Source of the DNA: Viola odorata
Lineage: Eukaryota > Streptophyta > Magnoliopsida > Malpighiales > Violaceae
DNA: 64,000 nucleotides
Direction: 5' to 3'
Assembly (NCBI GenBank): GCA_963691705.1
Contig: OY829538.1
Coordinates: forward strand, 49,317,151-49,381,150
Below are positions 21,236 to 31,070 of this stretch, piece by piece. The notes below the pieces were generated by a model, which did no database searches, had not been told where the DNA came from, and saw nothing but the letters and a program-made list of their open reading frames with translations. Numbering within the stretch: position 1 is the stretch's first letter; each line of letters starts with the position of its first letter. The translations under genes were made by a program, and so were the position numbers.

Positions 21236-22772
21236 TGGCTTCTGATTCAGATCCGCCATTGTCTCAGTCCTCTAGCCTTCCGTTTGATACCCGCAGGCGA
21301 CTTTTCCCTTTCGCCACTTCTGATGCTCCAACCGCGGCATAAGAAATTCCCCCAGGAATGTCGGATCTCTCTTTTGAACAAACAGCGGTAACATTTGTGT
21401 CCCAGCCATATACTCCTTTATCCCAGATAGCGGGGCCCAGTCATTTTACTTCCCAGTCAAGGGAATCCGTGATAGAGAGTGCGAATAACCCTTTCGCGAG
21501 CTAGATTTCAGCCCTTCGTGCCCAGCTGGACCACTTAACGGAATTGGCTGCTAGATTCATGCCTAGTGCTTCTGGATCAGGTGTCCCATCCCAGTTTGTT
21601 TTCACTCCACCCATCATCACAGAACGACCGTTGTCGTCCTCGTTGCATGCAAATGCCCCTTTAACGTTGCCTACGCTGAGTGCGCCAGTCAGTCTTGTAC
21701 AATTTGCTCATAGGACAGTGGAGCTGTATGTGCCGCAGGCGCCTTTACTTCCTATTTCCCGAGAGGAACTACAATGGCGTGACAAGGACAGAGGTCGTTG
21801 GGACGGTAGGAGGGATGAAAATGATAGAGGCATATCTCCTAGAGGGAGTGAGAGATCCAGCAGTAGAAGGCATCGAACTCGCTCGCCAAGGAGTCGCAGC
21901 CCGTCTCCAAGGCGACATCATGATAGAAATCCGCGAGATCATAGGCATCATTTGGAGATATCCCCACCTCGGTATGCGCGTGAGATTCTTGATGATACTT
22001 CTGGCCATCCCTTTAGCGCACGCATAAGGCGTCACAGAGTCAGCCGACATGTGAAACTCCCCTTAGAATCCTATGACGGCACTAGAGATCCCATTTCTCA
22101 CCTTAACAAGGTGAAGGACTTTGTACAATTTCAGACCCACAATGACGCTGCCTTGTGTCAGATATTTGTAATGACCCTGTCGGGGGTTGCACACCTATGG
22201 TTCGAAGGTTTTCCTGGTGGGTCTATTAACAACTTCTCACAGATGGAATCTAAATTCAGGAGTCGATTCAGTACCGCAGTCCCTATCAGAAAGTCTGCTG
22301 CTGCCTTGTTCGACCTGCACAGAAAACCTCAGGAATCCTTAAGGAGTTTCGTCCATTATTTCGACACCGAGATGTCGCTAACGCCAGGAGTAACAGTTGA
22401 TTTTGCCATAGAAGCCCTAAAGCGAAACTGTTGCTATGGAAAACTCAGAGATGCTTTAATGGTTGACCCTCCAGCAACCTTAGATGCATTAAGGCTAAAA
22501 GCTCACAACTATGCGAGGATGGAAGAGGAAGAGAATAGGGACATGATTCGAAATATGCCGCCTACCATGCCTCCAGTCCATAACGCTCCTATTTCGACCG
22601 CTCCTGAAGATCGTTTCATTGATGATTACGCCCAGCGAAAGGATCATATTCCCAAGACCTCTAACCGGAGAAGAGGTAACTCCTCAAAGGGAAAGTCTGG
22701 TGACTCCTCAGCGCAACGGTAGGGTGATCCCCTAAGGGACGAGTTTATGACTCAGATCTTCCCTCCCTCATC
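21236..22772 (+). pseudogene. Element B gag
   Basis: ATG at 21236 opens MASDSDPPLSQ, homologous to C's gag start. Stops occur near 21340 (TAA), 21507 (TAG) and 22720 (TAG). The long middle frame (21544-22722) has an Arg/Ser-rich region (about 21770-21950) and the gag core with HLNKVKDFVQFQTH and GGSINNFSQMESKF. C gives the intact version. It would form the virus-like particle; it is dead here. Confidence 0.82.
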
Positions 22773-24007
22773 TTGCCCAGAGTAGAAATACTAGCGATAG
22801 CAGAACAACGGAACTTGCCCATCCGTTATCCAGCCCCTGTGAGGCCGGGGGTAACCTTGGGGAGAAGAGAAAATGCTTATTGCAAATTTCACAAAGCTAA
22901 AGGACACTCTACAGAGGCATGTAGAGAACTCAAATCGGCAATAGAGCGCCTGGTTGAAGAAGGTTATCTGGGAGAATTCACCGTCAAAACGCGAGAAGAG
23001 GCTAAGACTAACCCAACAAACAGAGTAGCCGGCGACCGACCAACACCTTCCCGCGTCCTAGCCAACGACGCAGGTCTCGCAGGGAGAGACAGGGAAACGC
23101 TCACGATTGATGACGAAGACGTCCCCATCATTAACATCATCACTGGAGGCACACCTTATCTGGATGAATCTGCACAGTTGACACCCGCAGTAGGGGATAA
23201 GTGGAAGCGTGCCGGCGTGTCAATTAAAAGTGAGGCGATAAGCGCATTGGATCGCATGGTATTGTCCTTTTCTAAAGAGGACGAGAAGGGCATGGTATAT
23301 CCCCACAACGATGCGTTAGTAGTTACGCCCATTATTGCTAGCCATGGAGTTAGAAGAACTCTTGTTGACAACGGAAGTGCCGTGAATCTATTCTCATTGG
23401 AAGCTTACAATTTCATGAAGCGTCATGATAACGAGCTTACGCCTTGCAAAAAACCCATTATTGGAGTAGTCGGAGTCCCCATCCCAGTGACTGGAGTAAC
23501 CACCTTGCCGGTATATTTTAAGGAAGATATCTCCAAACGGTCAGAGGAGCTTCTATTTTTGGTAGTGGACCTAAATCTGCCTTATAATGCCATATTGGGG
23601 CGACCATTCCTCAACCGTTTCGGAGCAGCGATATCGCAAAAGCATCTGAGGTTGAAGTATCCATCTAACATGCCTGGTATCTCACGGGAGGTGGTGGAAC
23701 ATAGACTTAATGTCAACCCCGACGCCAAACCAGTTCAGCAGAAACGACGTGCCTTCTCTGCAGAAAAAGCTATGGCTGTCGACAAAGAAGTGGTAAAACT
23801 TCTCGATGCTGGCTTTATTCGAGAAGTGCAATATCCCACCTGGTTGGCTAACCCTGTCCTGGTTCCCAAGCCTAGCGGAGAGTGGCACATGTGCATCGAC
23901 TTCACAGATTTGAATGACGATTGCCTCAAAGATTGTTACCCACTTCCTCGGATTGATCAGCTAGTTGATCAGGCTACCGGGTACGCATATTTGAGCTCAC
24001 TAGACGC
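22773..24007 (+). pseudogene. Element B zinc knuckle, protease and RT N-terminus
   Basis: Begins PRVEILAIAEQ. The nucleic-acid-binding motif CKFHKAKGHSTEAC follows near 22884. The protease site is VDNGSAVNLFS near 23365. After KYPS (about 23667) some 100 residues present in C (about 27026-27320) are deleted in frame, removing the protease-RT linker. RT starts with FIREVQYPTWLANPVLVPK and stops at SSLDA, where C is inserted. RT resumes at 39462. Confidence 0.82.
24003..24007. repeat. TSD of element C (left)
   Basis: GACGC, repeated exactly at 39457-39461. Confidence 0.92.
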
Positions 24008-24510
24008 TGATAACAATCAAGACAACCCTCACGGTGCTACTACATTTGCGGCTCCTGCCGGGATGGATTCCTATAAGTCCCGTAGTATATCTTCATATCG
24101 CCTAGGGATCAGCGAAGGATTCCTAGGATGGTCGACATCAGCGGAGGGGGGACTCACGCGTCTCTATACGCACGGCGCCATCCCATCCTAGGGAACTGCG
24201 AGGTTATCGCTCCCGGTAACCCTGTCAGATATCGCTCATGACGTCACCCGCTAGCATCACTCGTGACGTCATCACCAGACATCGCCTAGACTGTTATCGC
24301 CAGGTATTGCCATCGAGGCCTATAAATATCCCTACTTTTTCGAACAGAAGGGAAGATCAAGATCACCCAGCAGAACCTCTTGTTACTTTGTACCCCTGAA
24401 CTGACTTAGGCATCAGAGTGTCTACGCCGGAGCCCCCCCTCCGGCGCTTTGCAGGTACATCCGACGCCGATTGTCGCCGTTCCGATCAGACACATCCTTG
24501 AATCTTATCA
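24008..24510 (+). repeat. Element C 5' LTR
   Basis: 503 bp, TGATAACAATC to TTATCA. TATAAATA at 24321, two TGACGTCA palindromes upstream, and many GATATC/GTTATC motifs. Confidence 0.93.
24239..24271 (+). promoter_or_regulatory. Paired TGACGTCA sites in C 5' LTR
   Basis: Two perfect 8-bp palindromes at 24239-24246 and 24264-24271, about 50-80 bp upstream of the TATA box. TGACG is the core bound by TGA-type bZIP factors in plants. In the 3' LTR the first has decayed to TGATGTCA (39186-39193) and the second is intact (39211-39218). Confidence 0.55.
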
Positions 24511-24511
24511 A

Positions 24512-24531
24512 ATGGTGCTTTCATTGAGAGT
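24512..24531 (+). other. Element C primer binding site
   Basis: ATGGTGCTTTCATTGAGAG immediately after the LTR, same as B. Confidence 0.6.
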
Positions 24532-24595
24532 TTTGGTATATTAAGTGAGCGTCCTTAATAGCCAAGCTCCATTTAGTTAGAAGATTGGAACGGTC

Positions 24596-27500
24596 ATGAC
24601 CGCAGGATCGGAGCCGATCCGATCATCATCCTCCAATATCCCTTTCTCAATCCGCAGACAGTTATTCCCTTTTGCTACTGCTGATCTCTCTATGACGTCG
24701 CAACCAATTATTTCGGGATCTCTGGACCGTTCGGTCGGAATTGCAGGGGGACTTGTCTCCTCACAAACGGTCGTTTCGTCATCTCAGACAGCGGGATCCG
24801 ATTTCTCCACTCCTCTTTCGGGGGGATCCATACTTAATCATGAACATCCTTTTGCAATGGAAATAGTGGCCCTTCATTCTCGGTTGGAATATTTGACTGA
24901 AATGGCCGCAAGAATCACGCCTGGTGCTTCTAGATCTAGTCTCCCTCCCCGCGTCATGTTCACACCATCTATTGTCGCTGATCGACCTTTATCACCGTTG
25001 TTTCCAGAAAACCTCCAGATGCCTTTGTCCGCGGGAGATCCTCCGGTTAGTGTTGTGCAGTTCACTCAAGGAAGAGTAGAGGCTTACGTACCACAGATGC
25101 CTCAAGGTCTCCTCCCACAAGGAGATAGGCAACTTGAGGGGGTGAGGAATCGGTGGGACGGACAGAGGGAAGGAGCCAACAGGAGTTTGTCTCCCGAGTA
25201 CAGTGAAAGATCCAGTAGTCGAAGGTATCGAAGTCGATCACCCAGGAGTCACAGTCGATCTCCTAGGCGACATCTTACGCCAGAACCACGAAATAGGGGG
25301 CGTCAGGCTGAAATGTCTCCTCCGCGTCATGCGCGTGAAATTCTTGACGATACATCGGGCCACCCGTTTAGCCGCCGTATAAGGCGTCACAGGGTCAGTC
25401 GACGCGTGAAGCTTCCCACTGATACTTATGATGGCACCAAGGATCCCATCTCGCATATCAATAAAGTGAAGGATTTTGTTCAGTTTCAGACCCATAGTGA
25501 TGCGGCGTTGTGCCAAATATTTGTTATGACACTGTCGGGTGTTGCGCGTCTCTGGTTTGAAGGTCTCCCTGGTGGATCCATTAATAATTTCTCACAGTTA
25601 GAATCTAAATTCTGGAGCAGATTTAGTACGGCGATTCCAATCAGGAAATCTGCCGCCGCGTTTTTTGACATACAACGAATGCCTCAAGAAACCTTAAAGG
25701 AATTTCTCAGCCGCTTCGATTTAGAAATATCATTAACGCCGGGCGTCACTATTGATTTTGCTATAGAAGCCCTGAAAAGGAACTGCCGCTACGGAAAACT
25801 GAAAGACGCGCTCATGGTGGACCCTCTAGTGACTTTAGACGCGTTGAGACTTAAAGCTCATAATTATGCGAAAATGGAAGAAGAAGAAAACAGAGATAGG
25901 ACGTATAACGCGCCGCATGGGACATCTCAAATTATCGCTACTCCCGCAAAGCCCCTTCCTGACGATCATTTTATCGACGATTACGCCAGGCGGAAGGATC
26001 ATATCCCCAAAGCCTCTAATAGACAAAAGGGTCATCCTTCGAAGGGAAAGACCGGTGTTTCCCCCACTCGACGTCAAGGGGATTCTTATAAAAATCGGAC
26101 ATACGACCCAGATTTTCCTTCCCTTAATGTACCAAGGGCAGAGATTTTAGCGATAGCAGAGCAGGGAAATCTTCCCATCCGCTACCCTGCGCCTACAAAA
26201 CCAAGAGTCCTTCTAGGGAGAAGGGAAAATGCTTATTGCAAATTCCACAAAGCCAGGGGACATTCCACAGAAGCGTGCAGAGAATTAAAATTGGTGATAG
26301 AACGTCTGGTGGAAGAAGGATATTTAGGAGAATTCGCCACCCAAGTAAGAGAAGACGCCAGAAATAATCCCATGAAAAGGACGGCAGATGAACGACCAGT
26401 TCCTCCTCGCGTTCCGCAGAAGGATAATGCCTCCGGAGGAAAAGATAGAGAAACTCTTACGGTAGACGACGAGTACATCCCTATGATTAACATCATCGCG
26501 GGAGGAACCCCTTATATGGACGAATCAGAACAACCGACAACCGCGAAAGGAGAAAAACGCACACAGGATGGCACGATAAAAAAAGGAGGCGCGATAGGCA
26601 TTTTGGATCGAATGATATTATCCTTTTCCGAAGAAGACGAGAAAGGCGTTGTCTATCCGCACAATGATGCACTGGTGGTTACGCCCGTCATCGCCAGTCA
26701 TGGAATCAGAAGAACTCTTATTGATAACGGGAGCACGGTGAACCTCTTTTCGCTAGAAGCGTACAATCTCATGAAATGCCCTGACAACGAACTAACGCCT
26801 AGCAAACGGCCTATAGTCGGCGTTGATGGGGTTCCAATCCCTGTCACGGGGGTAATCACTTTGCCCATATATTTCCGAGAAGACACCTATAAACGATCAG
26901 AGAACTTGTTGTTCCTTGTCGTGGATTTAAATTTGCCCTACAATGTCGTACTTGGGCGACCTTTTCTCAACCGCTTCGGAGCGGTGATATCTCAGAAGCA
27001 TCTAAAAATTAAATACCCCTCCTGGGATGGGGTAGTATCCATAAAGGGCGATCAAAAGCTGGCGGCGGAATGCTACTCGCTCATGACTCAAAGGAGCTGC
27101 GATAGGTATGTGTGTATAGCAGCGGACCCCTACGAGCAGGGTGATGAGAAGCGCGCTCAACCTCTGGACAAAATGGTACCCATTCCAGTAATCGGCATAA
27201 AGGAAACAAGCTTCCTAATCAGCGAAAAACTCAGCCCAGCGGAAAACCTCCAACTGGCCCGGCTACTGAACAAATGCCAAGGAGATTTCGCATGGAAACC
27301 AGCAGACATGCAAGGTATATCATGCGAAATAGCCGGGCATCGGCTCAATGTGGACCCAGATGCCAGGCCGGTACAACAAAAGCGGCGCGCGTTCTCTAAT
27401 GAAAAGGCGTCGGCTGTGGACAAAGAGGTAGCAAAGCTTCTTGACGTGGGGTTCATCCGCGAAGTTCAATATCCCACCTGGCTAGCGAACCCTGTCCTTG

Positions 27501-28792
27501 TTCCTAAGCCCAATGGGGATTGGCGCATGTGCATTGATTTCACCGATTTGAATGATGCCTGCCCTAAGGATTGCTACCCGCTCCCTCGTATAGATCAGTT
27601 AGTTGATCAGACCGCCGGGTACGCCTACTTAAGTTCACTGGACGCCAACTCTAGATACCATCAGATTCCCATGGCCTTGGGAGATGAAGAAAAGACTGCG
27701 TTCCTCACTCCAAAGGCCACGTACTGTTATACGGCGATGCTGTTTGGGCTGAAGAACGCTGGGGCGACGTTCGAACGTATGGCAAACAGGATATTCGAAG
27801 AACAAATAGGGAGGAATGTGGAAGCATACGTTGACGATATATTGGTAAAGAGCGCGAACTTTCAAGATCACCTGCGGGACTTAAAGGAAGTCTTTGACGT
27901 AATGAAAAAGTATCGCATGAAGTTAAACCCCCGAAAATGCATGTTCGCATTTCAGACGGGAAAATTCTTGGGCTACGTGGTCAGCCAAAAAGGTATCCAG
28001 CCTAACCCTTCAAAGGTTAAGGCCATACAAGACATGATATCGCCAAGAACCATTAAAGAGGTGCAACGACTAACGGGGCGAGTTATCACCCTCGAGCGAT
28101 TCATTTCCAAGCAAGGAGAGAAGTGTCTTCCTTTTTTCAAAGTCATACGCAAGAAAGCCTCGTTCGGGTTGACCCCAGAATGTGAGGAGGCATTTATCTG
28201 CCTGAAGGATTACCTATCGTCTGACCTACTGTTGACGAGACCCGAGGCAGGTGATACCTTATATTTGTATCTTGGCGCTGCGGACGAAGTGGTCAGTGCC
28301 ATCCTCGTTCGCAACGATAACCACTCTCATCGCCCGGTCTATTTCGTGAGTCACGTTCTGAAGGATGCGGAGTTGCGATATGCCCGAATTGAAAAAATAG
28401 CGTTCGCTCTTATTCAAGCTACCTGCAAAATGGACCGATATTTCCAGTCCTATTCCGTTATCGTGCTTACGGACCAACCTCTGAAAAGAATATTTCGAAA
28501 GCCTGAATCTTCAGGAAGAATGTTGATTTGGGCGCTTGAACTAGAACAGTATAGATTGAGGTATCAGTCTCGACCGTCCGTAAAGGCTCAGATCCTGGCT
28601 GATTTCATAGCGGAATGTACCTTTACAGAGGATCCTTTGGCCGGCATACCTGAAGCGGAATGGGGCGATATGGATCTCCCGTTTCCGGAAACCTATACGG
28701 ACCTTTGGATCATCCATGTGGATGGGGCCAAAAACCAAGAGCTGGCGGGAGCTGGAATCTTCATAAATGGGCCGCACGACATGCAAATATGA
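24596..28792 (+). CDS. Element C gag-pol polyprotein (gag, protease, RT, RNase H)
   Basis: A single 1398-codon frame. Gag with an Arg/Ser-rich region (about 200-240) is followed by the knuckle CKFHKARGHSTEAC (about 548-561, a Cys-His variant usual in Tat elements). The protease has active-site DNGS at about 710. RT runs from about 950 with SSLDANSRYHQIPMA, GLKNAGATFERM and YVDD at 1078-1081. RNase H starts near 1222 and ends with LADFIAE near 1335. The second, archaeal-type RNase H begins with HVDGAKNQ near 1374, and the frame stops at TGA 28790-28792, where a CGA is likely ancestral. Fused gag-pol and dual RNase H mark the Tat lineage. Products act in cytoplasmic virus-like particles. The first four domains look intact; the element lacks a usable integrase. 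Confidence 0.9.
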   Translation: MTAGSEPIRSSSSNIPFSIRRQLFPFATADLSMTSQPIISGSLDRSVGIAGGLVSSQTVVSSSQTAGSDFSTPLSGGSILNHEHPFAMEIVALHSRLEYLTEMAARITPGASRSSLPPRVMFTPSIVADRPLSPLFPENLQMPLSAGDPPVSVVQFTQGRVEAYVPQMPQGLLPQGDRQLEGVRNRWDGQREGANRSLSPEYSERSSSRRYRSRSPRSHSRSPRRHLTPEPRNRGRQAEMSPPRHAREILDDTSGHPFSRRIRRHRVSRRVKLPTDTYDGTKDPISHINKVKDFVQFQTHSDAALCQIFVMTLSGVARLWFEGLPGGSINNFSQLESKFWSRFSTAIPIRKSAAAFFDIQRMPQETLKEFLSRFDLEISLTPGVTIDFAIEALKRNCRYGKLKDALMVDPLVTLDALRLKAHNYAKMEEEENRDRTYNAPHGTSQIIATPAKPLPDDHFIDDYARRKDHIPKASNRQKGHPSKGKTGVSPTRRQGDSYKNRTYDPDFPSLNVPRAEILAIAEQGNLPIRYPAPTKPRVLLGRRENAYCKFHKARGHSTEACRELKLVIERLVEEGYLGEFATQVREDARNNPMKRTADERPVPPRVPQKDNASGGKDRETLTVDDEYIPMINIIAGGTPYMDESEQPTTAKGEKRTQDGTIKKGGAIGILDRMILSFSEEDEKGVVYPHNDALVVTPVIASHGIRRTLIDNGSTVNLFSLEAYNLMKCPDNELTPSKRPIVGVDGVPIPVTGVITLPIYFREDTYKRSENLLFLVVDLNLPYNVVLGRPFLNRFGAVISQKHLKIKYPSWDGVVSIKGDQKLAAECYSLMTQRSCDRYVCIAADPYEQGDEKRAQPLDKMVPIPVIGIKETSFLISEKLSPAENLQLARLLNKCQGDFAWKPADMQGISCEIAGHRLNVDPDARPVQQKRRAFSNEKASAVDKEVAKLLDVGFIREVQYPTWLANPVLVPKPNGDWRMCIDFTDLNDACPKDCYPLPRIDQLVDQTAGYAYLSSLDANSRYHQIPMALGDEEKTAFLTPKATYCYTAMLFGLKNAGATFERMANRIFEEQIGRNVEAYVDDILVKSANFQDHLRDLKEVFDVMKKYRMKLNPRKCMFAFQTGKFLGYVVSQKGIQPNPSKVKAIQDMISPRTIKEVQRLTGRVITLERFISKQGEKCLPFFKVIRKKASFGLTPECEEAFICLKDYLSSDLLLTRPEAGDTLYLYLGAADEVVSAILVRNDNHSHRPVYFVSHVLKDAELRYARIEKIAFALIQATCKMDRYFQSYSVIVLTDQPLKRIFRKPESSGRMLIWALELEQYRLRYQSRPSVKAQILADFIAECTFTEDPLAGIPEAEWGDMDLPFPETYTDLWIIHVDGAKNQELAGAGIFINGPHDMQI

Positions 28793-29911
28793 TACGTTAT
28801 TCGAATCCTACAACCGTTATCTAATAACGCGGCAAAGTATGAGGGGTCGCTAGCCGGGCTCAGAATAGGGAAAGGACTTTCTTCTAAAGGGAGGCACGAT
28901 ACTGGAAGAATAGGAGACCTGCGTCTAAAGATCTGTAGTGATTCCAAGTTGATAATTGACCAGGTCTTGGGGCACTCTCAGGCCCGGGAACCCATCATGA
29001 TTCAATATCTCGCCAAAGTAAAGCGAGAATTATTGGAGATAAAGAAAGAGGGCATGCAAGTCAGCTTCGAGCATGTTCCCAGGGAGGAAAATGCTGAAGC
29101 TGACAATCTAGCCAAATTGGCCGTGAATCCGGAAGCGTCCATACCCAAAGGCGTATATTATCGTGAGCTATCGGTACCATCCTTCATGGAAGAGCAAGCA
29201 TCTTTATGTGTGGAAGAGCGTGAGAGCGACTGGTGAATTCCCGTAATCAAATACTTGAAACATGAGGAACTGCCGGAGGACACCGTTGAAAAGAAGAAGG
29301 TGCTGAAACAGGCAGCTCGCTGTACGTACTATGAAGGGGATTTGATTCGGAGATGTTTTTCTCACCCAGCCGCCAAATGTATAACTGAACAAGAGGGTCT
29401 TCACACCTTGCGCGAAATCCATGAAGGGGTATGTGGTATGCACGTATCAGGTGGCACTCTGGCGGCACAAGTCTTCAGATCCGGATTCTACTGGTCCACC
29501 ATCCGGAGAGATTGCCATAACTATGTGCAAACTTGCCCTAAGTGCCAGGAGTTTGCCAAAATTCCTCGGCGACCTGCTGCTGAAATATCTGAAATTATCG
29601 ACCCTTGTCATTTTGCTAAATGGGGGATCGATATCCTAGGCCCATTCCCAAAGGCAAGGTCCCAACTGAAGTTTATGATAGTGGCGGTAGACTATTTCAC
29701 TAAGTGGGCGGAAGCTGAAGCGGTCGCCGCAATCACGGCAGAAAAAACTTGGCGTTTCTTCAAATATCAGATATCGATCCCCAGCCTTGGGAAGGGGAGC
29801 ATATCACGTCACCCACGTTGTCGGGAAAGGAGCCTATCATCTGGAGACACTCGATGGTACACCCTTATCCAACTCTTGGAATATCGCTCGTTTGAAATTA
29901 TATTACCCTAG
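28793..29911 (+). pseudogene. Element C second RNase H and integrase, deleted
   Basis: The second RNase H continues (SNNAAKYEGSLAGLRIGK near 28818; SDSKLIIDQVLGHSQ near 28938; NAEADNLAKLA near 29090). TGA at 29234-29236 precedes integrase, which has the zinc region (EIHEGVCGMH, CPKCQEF) and first catalytic Asp (GIDILGPFPKA near 29626). After WRFFKYQ (about 29770) roughly 570 bp present in B (about 41500-42070) are deleted, removing the second Asp and the Glu. The C-terminal [10 protein letters not shown] block remains out of frame. Confidence 0.85.
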
Positions 29912-30029
29912 AATTTAATTTTATCTGCACCTTTGATTTATGTCAACCCTAACCATGACTAACGCTCGATGAGAGAGCTTTCGTGGGTGTTTGTGGTTGC
30001 CTTTGTGCAGATAAAAAAGGGGGTATCTT

Positions 30030-30480
30030 GGGAAGTGAAAAGTCCTATCCTTGTGATGGCCGGTCTTGATCAGATGGCCCGCTAAGTGAGGGCACAACCC
30101 AACATACCTTGAATTAGTGTCGGATTGAAAGATCTTGGACGCCCCCGGGGGTGAAAAGTCCTATCCTTGTGATGACCGATCTTGATCAAATGGCTCATTA
30201 AGTGAGGGCACTACCCGGTATCTTTGGGAGTGAAAAGTCCTTCTCTTGTACTAACCGTTCTCGTGGAGACGGCCCATCAAGACGAGGCACGCCCCAAAGA
30301 AATAGAAACTCCGTCTAGAAACAAGAATCCTATCTTAACGGCTGGGCTGCTGCAGCCAGGACATTAAGTAAGGACATGGTTCTAGACGCGAGGACAACGC
30401 CCAAAAGTGAAAATTCCCCAGCCTTGTGATAGCCGTCCCGATCTGACAGCTCACTAAGATGAGGCACTTTTCGGGCCGAT
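30030..30480 (+). repeat. Tandem repeats downstream of C pol
   Basis: About five degenerate units of 70-100 bp, each built as GTGAAAAGTCCTATCCTTGT, then GGTCTTGATCAGATGGC, then TAAGTGAGGGCAC. Starts near 30037, 30152, 30222, 30321 and 30406. B has the same array at 42256-42745. They lie between the convergent ends of pol and antisense gene alpha. Confidence 0.85.
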
Positions 30481-31070
30481 CGCGAAATCCCAGCTAGTAA
30501 CCAGATGTGTAACCCCTGGTGAAGTATAGAGCTGATAGTGAAAGCGATTCACGCGGGTTCCATGGTAACGCCCTATGATGGCAGTGGAAAGGCTCCTACG
30601 GGTAATTACTATCCCTCGTAACGTGTTTTTGTTACTGATGGTTTACAATTAGGAATGTGCAGAATACTTTTGCGGGTAGCGGAAGGAGTGATGATCTCGT
30701 AAGCATTGATATCGTAAGGCTTACCGAGAAAGCTAACTCGATACCGACTTTAGTAATTTTGATAGGACTGCTAAGGATCTGCTCGAAAAAGTAAACGCAT
30801 CGTGATAACAGGGCGAAGATAATGCGAAAAGAGTTCGTAAGGAGACAAGTAAAGGAAAGGAAAGATTGCGATAGAAGTTGTCTGAATACATCAAAATGCT
30901 TTAAGGGGCTACAAACTTCAGTGGTCAAAATAATGACAAAAATCTAGTGACGCTCGATTGCTAAGGAAAGGGCGGCAAAGCCTCGAGGCACGTCAACCTT
31001 CGGGGTTCCTCCGTTTCCAGCCTGTCGCTTTAGCTTTACGAAAACCCTCCTCATTAAGATGGGCAGATTT
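30481..31070. other. Element C region between tandem repeats and alpha, no gene
   Basis: Weak similarity to B 42746-43380 (shared GGCTCCTACGGG). It is probably the 3' UTR of alpha on the minus strand. Nothing else seen. Confidence 0.5.

Noticed and set aside
24596..28792. Possible endogenous pararetrovirus
   Set aside because: LTRs, TSDs, integrase and gag-pol order show an LTR retrotransposon; no movement or coat protein of that group.
30030..30480. Repeats with spacing that could suggest a CRISPR array
   Set aside because: Degenerate units without uniform spacers, in a plant retrotransposon.
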